A DNA stretch of 64,000 nt from Enterobacter ludwigii. GTDB lineage: Bacteria > Pseudomonadota > Gammaproteobacteria > Enterobacterales > Enterobacteriaceae. The notes under the pieces are model-generated. The model searched no databases and was not told the DNA's origin. It saw nothing but the letters and a program-made list of their open reading frames with translations. Positions 1-7,202 of this stretch are shown one piece after another; the stretch's first letter is position 1; each line of letters opens with the position of its first letter. The stretch is from assembly GCA_023023105.1 (NCBI GenBank), contig CP083824.1, positions 558,001-622,000 of the forward strand. The letters are read 5' to 3'. The translations under genes and the position numbers were made by a program.

Positions 1-1
1 T

Positions 2-40
2 AAGGTGCGAAAAGTCGTTGTGAAGATGCTGGTGGAGTAA
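2..40 (+). CDS. 3' end of an unidentified gene
   Basis: The first bases read as an open frame (frame 2) encoding KVRKVVVKMLVE and ending in TAA at 38-40, directly before a REP-like repeat. This is the layout expected at the end of a backbone gene that starts outside the window. Twelve codons are too few to name it, and it could be a chance open frame. Confidence 0.3.
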   Translation, partial: KVRKVVVKMLVE

Positions 41-63
41 GACCCCCTCCCTGGGTTTTGTAC

Positions 64-89
64 GCCGGGTAAGCGCAGCGCCACCCGGC
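64..89. repeat. REP-like palindrome
   Basis: GCCGGGT (64-70) and ACCCGGC (83-89) form an inverted repeat around an A/G/C-rich loop, the core of enterobacterial REP elements. It lies between two gene ends. Related palindromes occur at 45652-45679 and 48715-48742, so this is a dispersed family. Confidence 0.6.
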
Positions 90-135
90 AAGAAGATCGT
101 ACCGAATCAGTATCATTGTCAGTACGTCGTTTGGC

Positions 136-588
136 TCATTTCGTGGTAGCCAGATTTCTTGAAAAATCCGCATTTGAAACCGACTGTACCTTCCACAAGT
201 TGTTTTCTTTAACCATGCAGTCTATGACTACGTGGTCCTGCTTTTTACCGAATGCAATGTATACGTTGACACAGACTGGATCGGTATCCCCAGCTATGGC
301 TGTTACATTCTGCGGCCAGTCATCGCCGACGTATTGCGCTTTTAAAAATATATCTGCCTCGTAAAACTCTTCGTCTGCATAGCGAGGATCCTGCGCGTGA
401 CGGAGTTTTTTCATTGTTGATGCTGTGACATATTTATCTATTTCGTTTCCATCAGTGATCGGAAATGCATCTTTGTTGATTTGATTAACGTACCAGCTGT
501 TAAATTTAACCGCACGCTCAATCGGATCAGAATGACCAGCCATCGCAGAGAAAGAAAATATGAAGAGAAGCGGTAAGATATTTTTCAT
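136..588 (-). CDS. Exported DUF3828-like protein, possible orphan immunity protein
   Basis: This 150-residue protein starts at the ATG at 588. From that start it has a clear Sec signal peptide (MKNILPLLFIFSFSAMAG), so it should be periplasmic; a longer in-frame start at 762 would bury the signal. The mature part is small and acidic/mixed and resembles DUF3828 proteins: a conserved YV.A.TMKKLRHA-type segment and a C-terminal half rich in VCVNVYI and VVIDCMV strands. The upstream fragment at 590-772 ends one base before this ATG, so the two were translationally adjacent. That fragment looks like the C-terminus of a cell-wall amidase, and effector genes are usually paired with periplasmic immunity genes. 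I infer an immunity role; family membership is by eye. Confidence 0.6.
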   Translation of the reverse strand: MKNILPLLFIFSFSAMAGHSDPIERAVKFNSWYVNQINKDAFPITDGNEIDKYVTASTMKKLRHAQDPRYADEEFYEADIFLKAQYVGDDWPQNVTAIAGDTDPVCVNVYIAFGKKQDHVVIDCMVKENNLWKVQSVSNADFSRNLATTK

Positions 589-589
589 A

Positions 590-772
590 TCAGTAGTGCC
601 TGTAAAGGGTGATTTTTGGCTGTATCTTCCGATATGTCGGACCGGGATAAAGGCTGTTCTGTTTAAAGTCTGAATACCAGGTACCCGATCCGTCGTAGAT
701 ACATACATGCCCGTTCTGATGCGCACCAGGTAATGCGTCAATGACTGCAACATCACCCTCAATAAGGAAATA
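590..772 (-). pseudogene. C-terminal remnant of a CHAP/NlpC-type peptidoglycan hydrolase
   Basis: The frame from 772 to the TGA at 592-590 encodes EGDVAVID, then GHVCIYDG, WYSDFKQN and YPGPTYRK, ending in LYRHY. The G-H-V, D-G and W-x-S-D-F-K-Q spacing is typical of the C-terminal half of CHAP/NlpC-P60-like amidases used as antibacterial effectors. An in-frame TAA lies at 775-773, and no catalytic Cys region or start remains, so only about 60 codons survive. The stop is one base from the ATG of the downstream DUF3828-like gene, consistent with a former effector-immunity operon. Confidence 0.55.
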
Positions 773-994
773 TTACGCCTTTAATATACAATGTTTTGTA
801 ATTGATAATGAGTTAATATTAACCATTATCTATCCAATAAATAATGGCTAATAAAATCATAAATACATATTATGGTTGATGTGTATCTGTGGGAAGTGTC
901 AGGAAAATAAATTTTTTATGCCAATAGACCGGAAATGATTATCTGCTGAAAATTAATTCAGCAGATAATCACCATTTCAAAGTGAGAGAGCGGA

Positions 995-1999
995 TCACTC
1001 CCCAAGCGTCGCCACCATCACCGCCTTAATCGTATGCATCCGGTTCTCCGCCTGGTCGAACACGATGCTGGCCGCCGACTCAAACACCTCGTCCGTCACC
1101 TCCATCCCGCCGTGCAGGTCGAACTCTTTCGCCATCTGCTTGCCGAGCGTGGTCTGGTCGTCATGGAATGCCGGCAGACAGTGCAGGAACTTCACGTCCG
1201 GGTTGCCGGTCAGCGCCATCATCTGGCTGTTCACCTGATAGCTCCGCAGCAGCGCAATACGCTCCGCCCACTTCTCTTTGGCTTCGCCCATCGACACCCA
1301 GACGTCGGTATAGATGAAGTCCGCCCCCTTCACGCCTGCCGCCACGTCTTCCGTCAGGGTGATTTTCCCGCCGTTCTTCGCGGCCAGCGCGCTGCACTCC
1401 GCCACCAGGCTCGCTTCCGGCCAGCAGGCTTTCGGGGCCACCAGACGCAGATCCAGCCCGGTCAGCGCTGCGGCTTCGAGCATCGAGTTGCCCATGTTGT
1501 TGCGCGCGTCGCCTGCATAAACCAGCGTCATCTCGTTAAACGCCTTGCCCGGCAGGTGCTCCTGCATGGTCAGCAGGTCCGCCAGCAGCTGGGTGGGGTG
1601 GAACTCGTTGGTCAGCCCGTTCCACACCGGCACGCCCGCATACTGCGCCAGCGTCTCGACGACTTCCTGGCCGTGGCCGCGATACTGAATGCCGTCGTAC
1701 ATCCGCCCGAGCACGCGCGCGGTGTCCTTAATTGACTCTTTATGCCCAATCTGGCTGCCGCTCGGCCCTAAATACGTGACGCGCGCGCCCTGGTCAAATG
1801 CGGCAACTTCGAAAGAGCATCGTGTACGGGTTGAGTCTTTTTCGAAGATGAGCGCGATGTTTTTACCGGTAAGCTTTTGTACTTCCTTGCCATTTTTTTT
1901 ATCTGCTTTGAGCTGTGCGGCAAGGGTCAGCAGAGAAGTGAACTGTGCAGGGGTAAAGTCGAGCAATTTCAGAAAGTGTTTCTTGTACAAATCAGACAT
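995..1999 (-). CDS. argI: Ornithine carbamoyltransferase (ArgI)
   Basis: ArgI condenses carbamoyl phosphate with ornithine to give citrulline in cytosolic arginine biosynthesis. The 334-residue length is that of E. coli ArgI. The carbamoyl-phosphate loop is present as [11 protein letters not shown] (near residue 56), followed by the GSQIGHKES segment, a [11 protein letters not shown] motif and the ornithine-binding HCLPAFHD. The start is the ATG at 1999. It is divergent from rraB, as in E. coli and Salmonella, and two ARG boxes overlap its promoter, so ArgR/arginine repression is expected. No abnormalities are seen. Confidence 0.97.
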   Translation of the reverse strand: MSDLYKKHFLKLLDFTPAQFTSLLTLAAQLKADKKNGKEVQKLTGKNIALIFEKDSTRTRCSFEVAAFDQGARVTYLGPSGSQIGHKESIKDTARVLGRMYDGIQYRGHGQEVVETLAQYAGVPVWNGLTNEFHPTQLLADLLTMQEHLPGKAFNEMTLVYAGDARNNMGNSMLEAAALTGLDLRLVAPKACWPEASLVAECSALAAKNGGKITLTEDVAAGVKGADFIYTDVWVSMGEAKEKWAERIALLRSYQVNSQMMALTGNPDVKFLHCLPAFHDDQTTLGKQMAKEFDLHGGMEVTDEVFESAASIVFDQAENRMHTIKAVMVATLGE

Positions 2000-2026
2000 T
2001 TTATCCTCACATGGCGAACGCCACTT

Positions 2027-2066
2027 ATTGAATATAAATTCACTTTATATGTGTAATTATTCATTT
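2027..2066 (-). promoter_or_regulatory. Tandem ARG boxes over the argI promoter
   Basis: Two 18-bp ARG-box-like palindromes lie three to four bases apart: ATTGAATATAAATTCACT (2027-2044) and ATGTGTAATTATTCATTT (2049-2066). Read on the minus strand the region gives TTGCAA and, 15-16 bases on, TATAAA/ATAAAG, matching the E. coli argI promoter. The boxes overlap these elements, which is the standard layout for ArgR repression. Confidence 0.88.
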
Positions 2067-2163
2067 GCAACCCCATTTCACAAATCTTTCCAACAAAGGT
2101 GGAGGCAAACACGTCCGTGTGTGAAAATAGAAGTATCTGCCGCACTTTAAAGAGGATTGAGCC

Positions 2164-2589
2164 ATGGCAAACCCGGAACACCTGGAAGAGCAACGCGAAG
2201 AGACGCGTCTGATTATTGAAGAGCTGCTGGAAGACGGTAGCGATCCGGACGCGCTGTACACCATCGAGCACCATTTCTCTGCGGATGATTTCGACGCGCT
2301 GGAAAAAATGGCGGTGGAAGCCTTCAAATTGGGTTACGAAGTGACCGAGCCGGAAGAGCTGGAAGTGGAAGAGGGCGACACCGTCATCTGCTGCGATATC
2401 CTGAGCGAAGGCGCGCTGAAGGCGGAGCTGATCGACGCGCAGGTTGAACAGCTGATGAACCTGGCCGAGAAGTTCGACGTGGAATACGACGGATGGGGAA
2501 CCTACTTCGAAGATCCAAACGGTGAAGACGGCGAAGAAGGCGACGACGAAGATTATATCGACGAAGACGACGACGGCGTGCGTCACTAA
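2164..2589 (+). CDS. rraB: Regulator of RNase E activity B (RraB)
   Basis: RraB binds the C-terminal scaffold of RNase E and changes degradosome composition. The protein is 141 residues and begins [20 protein letters not shown]. It is very acidic and ends in the family's Asp/Glu-rich tail ([19 protein letters not shown]). The start at 2164 follows an AGAGGA ribosome binding site. It is divergent from argI and 45 bp upstream of miaE, as in Salmonella. Confidence 0.95.
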   Translation: MANPEHLEEQREETRLIIEELLEDGSDPDALYTIEHHFSADDFDALEKMAVEAFKLGYEVTEPEELEVEEGDTVICCDILSEGALKAELIDAQVEQLMNLAEKFDVEYDGWGTYFEDPNGEDGEEGDDEDYIDEDDDGVRH

Positions 2590-2634
2590 TAGCGTTCAAG
2601 CGGCAGTGCATGCTGCCGCTTTCAAGGTTTAAAC

Positions 2635-3393
2635 ATGGATTACCCGCAGATACTCGCCCCCGTACTCAACTTCCTTCAGTGCCCGACCCCGCAAGCATGG
2701 ATTGATAAAGCCCGCGACCCGGCGAACCTGCCGCTGCTGCTCACCGACCATATGGTGTGCGAGCTCAAGGCCGCCCAGACCGCGCTGCTGCTGGTGCGTA
2801 AATACGTTGCCGACGAAAGCGGTGCCGACGCGCTGCTCGACTGGCTCAAACCCTACGAACTGTTCACCTTCCGCGACGGCCCGGAGCCGGATTTCATCGC
2901 CCTGCACAAGCAGATTGGCAAAAGCGTGATGCCCAAAACCGACGACCCGTGGGGCCAGGCGCTTATCGACAGCATGGTGCTGCTGATCAAAGAGGAGCTG
3001 CACCACTTCTGGCAGGTGCGCGAGGTGATGCTGGCGCGCGACATTCCGTACGTCAAAATCACCGCCAGCCGCTACGCCAAAGGGATGCTGAAGGAAGTGC
3101 GCACCCACGAACCGCTGACGCTGATCGACAAGCTCATCTGCGGCGCGTACATCGAAGCCCGCTCCTGCGAGCGCTTCGCCGCGCTGGCCCCCTTCCTCGA
3201 CGATGATTTGCAGAAGTTCTACCTCTCGCTGCTGCGCTCGGAAGCGCGCCATTATCAGGACTACCTGACGCTGGCCCAGCAGGTGAGCGACGACGATATC
3301 TCACCCCGCATAAAGCTTTTTGGCGAAATTGAAGCCACACTTATCTCGACACCGGACCACGAGTTTCGCTTCCACAGCGGCGTGCCGGTGTAA
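2635..3393 (+). CDS. miaE: tRNA 2-methylthio-N6-isopentenyladenosine-37 hydroxylase (MiaE)
   Basis: MiaE is a non-haem diiron monooxygenase that hydroxylates ms2i6A37 of tRNAs to ms2io6A. The 252-residue length fits. Helix-borne carboxylate/His ligands are visible in KEELHHFWQVREVM (near residue 122), YIEARSCERF (near 172) and SEARHYQDYL (near 204). It follows rraB and precedes the leuX region, as in Salmonella; E. coli K-12 lacks the gene. Confidence 0.93.
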   Translation: MDYPQILAPVLNFLQCPTPQAWIDKARDPANLPLLLTDHMVCELKAAQTALLLVRKYVADESGADALLDWLKPYELFTFRDGPEPDFIALHKQIGKSVMPKTDDPWGQALIDSMVLLIKEELHHFWQVREVMLARDIPYVKITASRYAKGMLKEVRTHEPLTLIDKLICGAYIEARSCERFAALAPFLDDDLQKFYLSLLRSEARHYQDYLTLAQQVSDDDISPRIKLFGEIEATLISTPDHEFRFHSGVPV

Positions 3394-3423
3394 ACCGGCA
3401 TAGCTAAAGGATAAGGATGCGAG

Positions 3424-4155
3424 ATGAATAAAACGTGGACCCGTATTGTCATTGTCGTCATCGCGGCCGCCGCCGTGGCGTTCTGGGTGTATTTCGACAA
3501 ACAGCGTATGCAGCGCACCCCCGAACAGCAGCTTGATACCACCCTCAACACGATGCCCGCCTGGCAGGTGATTAAAGAGCAGGAGCCTGCGTTCCAGAAA
3601 CGCATCCGCGAGCAGATCCTCACCATGCAGAAAGCGGGCGAGTCTGAACAGCACATTATCGACGTCATCCAGCCGCAGATTTTGACCCTGCAGATGTCAC
3701 GCCTGCAGCATGCTCCGGACGCCAACGTGGTGGAATATATGAAGGTCAACATGGAGCAGACTGCCGCCATCCAAAAGGTGAGCGACGACGCCTGTTTCCG
3801 CTTCCTGTACCCGGCGGTGAAAGGCGGCGTCAACCCGATGCGCGTGCTCGATCAACAGATGATGTCCCGCCGTATGCAGGCCGACGCCGACATGATGCGC
3901 GCAGCCTACGGCAAAAACAGCCACACCGTGACCCCGGCCGAACGCGAGGCGGCAGTCGAGGATGTGCGGCCTATTATGAAGGAACTTGCCGATAAGTACG
4001 GCGAGGACATCCAACTGCTGGAGATGCCGGATAAGGCGGTGGGCAAAGAGAAGCTCTCCTGCGATATGGTGCAGGAGATGTGGGCCAAGGTGCTGGCGCT
4101 GCCGGAGCAGAAGGCGGCAAGGGTGATTCGGCTGGCGGTTTCGGAGCTGGATTGA
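3424..4155 (+). CDS. Membrane-anchored protein of unknown function downstream of miaE
   Basis: This 243-residue protein has one N-terminal anchor (TRIVIVVIAAAAVAFWVYF, residues 5-23). A helical, Met/Gln-rich periplasmic part with heptad-like segments (EQILTMQKAGESEQHIIDVI) follows, and two cysteines sit at ACFRF and SCDMV. A strong SD (AAGGAT) precedes the ATG, and it lies 30 bp behind miaE, so co-transcription is likely. Homologues commonly sit between miaE and leuX in enterics. I do not recognise a function. Confidence 0.75.
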   Translation: MNKTWTRIVIVVIAAAAVAFWVYFDKQRMQRTPEQQLDTTLNTMPAWQVIKEQEPAFQKRIREQILTMQKAGESEQHIIDVIQPQILTLQMSRLQHAPDANVVEYMKVNMEQTAAIQKVSDDACFRFLYPAVKGGVNPMRVLDQQMMSRRMQADADMMRAAYGKNSHTVTPAEREAAVEDVRPIMKELADKYGEDIQLLEMPDKAVGKEKLSCDMVQEMWAKVLALPEQKAARVIRLAVSELD

Positions 4156-4206
4156 TGAAGGGCGCTGGTTTTTTGGGCACTTAGCGCGGGTTTAGCGCGT
4201 CGCCGC

Positions 4207-4234
4207 TTGCATGGCGGCGCGCGACAGGTATAAT
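4207..4234 (+). promoter_or_regulatory. Promoter of the leuX tRNA gene
   Basis: TTGCAT at 4207-4212 and TATAAT at 4229-4234 are separated by 16 bases. A GC-rich discriminator-like stretch follows, before the tRNA starts 27 bases downstream. This is a typical strong sigma-70 stable-RNA promoter. Confidence 0.75.
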
Positions 4235-4261
4235 CCACAACGTTTCCGCATCCCCTTCAGT

Positions 4262-4346
4262 GCCGAAGTGGCGAAATCGGTAGACGCAGTTGATTCAAAA
4301 TCAACCGTAGAAATACGTGCCGGTTCGAGTCCGGCCTTCGGCACCA
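4262..4346 (+). tRNA. leuX: tRNA-Leu (anticodon CAA), leuX
   Basis: This is an 85-nt class II tRNA with acceptor pairing GCCGAAG/CTTCGGC and an encoded discriminator plus CCA. The anticodon stem GTTGA/TCAAC holds the loop TTCAAAA (anticodon CAA); a long variable arm and the GGTTCGAGTCC T-arm follow. It matches E. coli leuX closely. leuX is a classical integration site for P4-type islands, and an integrase begins 200 bp downstream. Confidence 0.97.
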
Positions 4347-4359
4347 TCGGAACATCAAT

Positions 4360-4383
4360 AGACGTCAACGGACGTCTTTTTTT
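4360..4383 (+). terminator. Rho-independent terminator of leuX
   Basis: AGACGTC (4360-4366), loop AACG and GACGTCT (4371-4377) are followed by a run of T residues to 4383, 13 bases after the CCA end. Confidence 0.88.
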
Positions 4384-4544
4384 GTGCCTGAAATCCAGTA
4401 TCCGCAAGGCTTTCCTCGCTTTTTCACTCAACCTAAGTCAACCTGATTCAATCTACATCAACTTACTGATGCGGGTATAACTGCGGGTATATCCCGGTTC
4501 GATAATAATTGTACCCACACAGAACCCTTGAAAGGATATTCATC

Positions 4545-5807
4545 ATGGCTCTGAGTGATGTGAAGGTTCGTTCGGCTAAGCCCGAAGCAAAAGCCTATAA
4601 ACTGGCTGATGGTGAAGGCATGGTTTTGCTGGTTCACCCTAACGGTTCTAAATACTGGCGACTTCGTTATCGCTTTGGTGGTAAAGAGAAAATGCTGGCG
4701 CTGGGTAAATACCCCGAAGTGTCATTAGCTGATGCCAGAAATCGTCGGGATGAAGCCCGTAAGTTGTTAGCTAAGGGCGTCGATCCTAGTGAGAACAAGA
4801 AAGCTGTTAAGGTGGAGCAGGAACAAGAGGCGATAACGTTTGAAGTTGTTGCAAGAGACTGGCACGCCAGCAATCAGAAGTGGTCTGCATCACATAGCGC
4901 TCGTGTATTGAAAAGTCTCGAAGATAATCTCTTTGCTACCATCGGTAAGCAGAACATTGCGGAGCTTAAGACTCGGGATCTTCTTGTACCCATCAAAGCG
5001 GTGGAGTCATCCGGGCGACTCGAAGTCGCTGCTCGTTTGCAACAGCGAACTACCGCGATTATGCGCTTTGCTGTGCAGAGCGGTTTAATCGACTACAACC
5101 CTGCACAAGAAATTGCCGGGGCGGTTGCTACGGTGAAAAGACAGCATCGTGCGGCTTTGGGGCTTAACCGCATACCTGAATTACTTCATCGCATTGATCA
5201 CTATTCCGGAAGACCATTAACCCGACTTGCTATCGAACTTACCTTGTTAGTCTTTATCCGTTCAAGCGAACTGCGTTTTGCTCGCTGGTCTGAAGTAGAT
5301 TTTGAAACGGCTATGTGGACGATTCCGGGCGAGCGTGAACCCTTAGAAGGTGTTAAGCATTCTCAGCGTGGTTCGAAGATGCGTACGCCTCATCTTGTTC
5401 CCTTGTCGCGTCAAGCTCTCGCCATTTTGGAAAAGATCAAAAGCCTGAGTGGAAACCGTGAGCTGATCTTCGTTGGTGATCACGATCCGCGTAAGCCGAT
5501 GAGTGAAAACACAGTTAATAAATCACTACGAGTCATGGGCTACGATACGAAGGTTGAAGTATGTGGTCATGGTTTCAGAACAATGGCTTGTAGTTCATTA
5601 ATTGAGTCGGGATTGTGGTCAAGAGATGCGGTAGAGCGGCAGATGAGTCACCAGGAACGTAACTCTGTGCGTGCGGCTTACATTCATAAGGCGGAGCATT
5701 TGGGGGAGAGGAGGTTGATGTTGCAATGGTGGGCTGATTATCTTGATGCTAATCGGGAGAAGGCGGTGAGTCCGTTTGATTTTGGGAAACTAGAGTCTAC
5801 ACGGTAG
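4545..5807 (+). CDS. int: P4-type tyrosine integrase
   Basis: This 420-residue site-specific recombinase has an N-terminal DUF4102-type arm-binding domain (MALSDVKVRSAKPEAKAYKL) and the C-terminal catalytic core. Visible catalytic elements are Arg in IRSSELRFARW, the H-x-x-R box as HGFRTMA, a SHQERNSVRAAY segment, and the Tyr nucleophile in AAYIHKAEHL. The start at 4545 is preferred over an upstream in-frame codon at 4509 because AAAGGAT sits about 9 bases before it. Its position directly behind leuX argues that it integrated an element there. No second copy of the tRNA 3' end was found in the window, so the attR is lost, diverged or outside. Confidence 0.93.
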   Translation: MALSDVKVRSAKPEAKAYKLADGEGMVLLVHPNGSKYWRLRYRFGGKEKMLALGKYPEVSLADARNRRDEARKLLAKGVDPSENKKAVKVEQEQEAITFEVVARDWHASNQKWSASHSARVLKSLEDNLFATIGKQNIAELKTRDLLVPIKAVESSGRLEVAARLQQRTTAIMRFAVQSGLIDYNPAQEIAGAVATVKRQHRAALGLNRIPELLHRIDHYSGRPLTRLAIELTLLVFIRSSELRFARWSEVDFETAMWTIPGEREPLEGVKHSQRGSKMRTPHLVPLSRQALAILEKIKSLSGNRELIFVGDHDPRKPMSENTVNKSLRVMGYDTKVEVCGHGFRTMACSSLIESGLWSRDAVERQMSHQERNSVRAAYIHKAEHLGERRLMLQWWADYLDANREKAVSPFDFGKLESTR

Positions 5808-6010
5808 TAACGGCTGTCTTGAGGATAAATTTCTGCTGAGGATTAAGTACTCTGAGCAAAGCCTGCCGCCTTGTGGTGGCAGGCATAGAGCTAAAGTTTT
5901 TTATTTTTTTGATACAACCTAGGTAACGCATTGGAACTACTTGATAAAATTTTCTTCGGTTAGAATGAGTGCATCATCCTCTACGGGTACTGTATTTTTT
6001 AGGAATAACA

Positions 6011-6244
6011 ATGGCTGTTAATCAGGCGAAAATTTTTGAACATCTCGAACAACTGGTTGAAAACCCTGAGCAAGACGAATTTATCTACGGCTTTTTAACT
6101 GCTTTTGAGTTCCCTAAAGCTACGTTGAGTCTCATCCGGCAAGGCGGGGCGCGGAATGTTGCGAAAGAGCCTGGACATGTTGGGTTAAAAAATAAGCTCT
6201 ATTACCAGCCAGTAGCCGATAGCGATGATATCGAATCAGTTTTT
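6011..6244 (+). pseudogene. 5' stump of a SAM-dependent DNA methyltransferase cut by IS1
   Basis: The frame begins MAVNQAKIFEHLEQLVENPE and contains GFLTAFEFPKATL and RQGGARNVAKEPG. To me this is the N-terminal region of the large class I DNA methyltransferases of type IIG or similar restriction systems. After 78 codons it runs into the left end of IS1 at 6245 and stops inside it. No catalytic part (DPACGSG, NPPY) is present and no continuation is evident beyond IS1, so it is a dead remnant. The RBS AGGAATAAC precedes the ATG. Confidence 0.6.
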
Positions 6245-6299
6245 GGTAATGCTGCCAACTTACTGATTTAGTGTATGATGGTGATTTTAAGGAGCTTGC

Positions 6300-6575
6300 G
6301 TGGCTTCCATTTCCATCAGATGTCCTTCCTGCTCCGCTACTGAAGGCGTGGTGCGTAACGGCAAAAGCACTGCCGGACATCAGCGCTATCTCTGCTCTCA
6401 TTGCCGTAAAACATGGCAACTACAGTTCACTTACACCGCCTCTCAGCCCGGTACGCACCAGAAAATCATTGATATGGCCATGAATGGCGTCGGATGTCGC
6501 GCCAGTGCACGCATTATGGGCGTTGGCCTCAACACGGTTTTACGTCACTTAAAAAACTCAGGCCGCAGTCGGTAA
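6300..6575 (+). CDS. insA: IS1 protein InsA
   Basis: The 91-residue DNA-binding protein of IS1 has the N-terminal zinc finger (CPSCSATEG and [10 protein letters not shown]) and a C-terminal helix-turn-helix ([19 protein letters not shown]). It binds the terminal inverted repeats and represses the element's promoter. The A-run followed by C near its 3' end (CACTTAAAAAACTC) is the -1 slippage site producing the InsAB' transposase. Confidence 0.95.
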   Translation: MASISIRCPSCSATEGVVRNGKSTAGHQRYLCSHCRKTWQLQFTYTASQPGTHQKIIDMAMNGVGCRASARIMGVGLNTVLRHLKNSGRSR

Positions 6576-6997
6576 CCTCGCGCATACAACCGGGCAGTGA
6601 TGGGATTGTCTGCGCTGAAATGGACGAACAGTGGGGCTACGTCGGTGCTAAATCACGTCAGCGCTGGCTGTTTTACGCGTATGACAGGATACGGAGGGCG
6701 GTTGTGGCGCACGTCTTCGGTGAACGCACTCTGGCCACACTGGAGCGTCTTCTGAGCCTGCTGTCGGCCTTTGAGGTCGTGGTATGGATGACGGATGGCT
6801 GGCCGCTGTATGAACCCCGCCTGAAGGGAAAGCTGCACGTTATCAGCAAGCGTTACACTCAGCGCATTGAGCGACATAACCTGAATCTGAGACAACATCT
6901 GGCAAGGCTGGGACGGAAGTCACTGTCGTTCTCAAAATCGGTGGAGCTGCATGACAAGGTCATCGGGCATTATCTGAACATAAAACACTATCAGTAA
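6494..6997 (+). CDS. insB: IS1 transposase catalytic frame (InsB)
   Basis: This 167-codon frame is expressed as the C-terminal part of the InsAB' fusion after -1 frameshifting in the A-run. The DDE-type catalytic region is intact: [21 protein letters not shown] and the [16 protein letters not shown] segment. It ends before the right inverted repeat. The element should be capable of transposition. Confidence 0.93.
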   Translation: MSRQCTHYGRWPQHGFTSLKKLRPQSVTSRIQPGSDGIVCAEMDEQWGYVGAKSRQRWLFYAYDRIRRAVVAHVFGERTLATLERLLSLLSAFEVVVWMTDGWPLYEPRLKGKLHVISKRYTQRIERHNLNLRQHLARLGRKSLSFSKSVELHDKVIGHYLNIKHYQ

Positions 6998-7202
6998 GTT
7001 GGAGTCATTACCTTGCATTTTTGCAAATGCCATGATATTAAACTGTCCGCTTTTATATTCTTAACGCTAACCGCGCAAAGCGGTCGTGCAATAATTTCAG
7101 CATGTAAATATCCGGGGCCTTCTATTGGAACCTGGCGTTAGCGTGATCGTTTTTTTCAGCACTGAACCCCGAAACTTTTTGCCCTATATAGAGCGGTAAT
7201 TT

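Larger units (their letters stand above)
6245..7012 (+). mobile_element. Complete IS1-family element (768 bp)
   Basis: The left end GGTAATGCTGCCAACTTACT and right end AGTAAGTTGGAGTCATTACC are IS1 terminal inverted repeats, and the span is exactly 768 bp. Both insA and insB' frames are intact. The flanking 9-mers (TCAGTTTTT and TTGCATTTT) do not match, so no target-site duplication remains; one side was probably removed by an adjacent deletion. Confidence 0.96.

Noticed and set aside
995..3800. Long frames opposite argI, miaE and the gene after it
   Set aside because: They are GC-rich shadow frames of well-identified genes, with biased composition (Arg/His/Ala-rich) and no RBS.
4211..4480. 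ORF running through leuX
   Set aside because: It spans the tRNA gene and its terminator; no coding function is credible.
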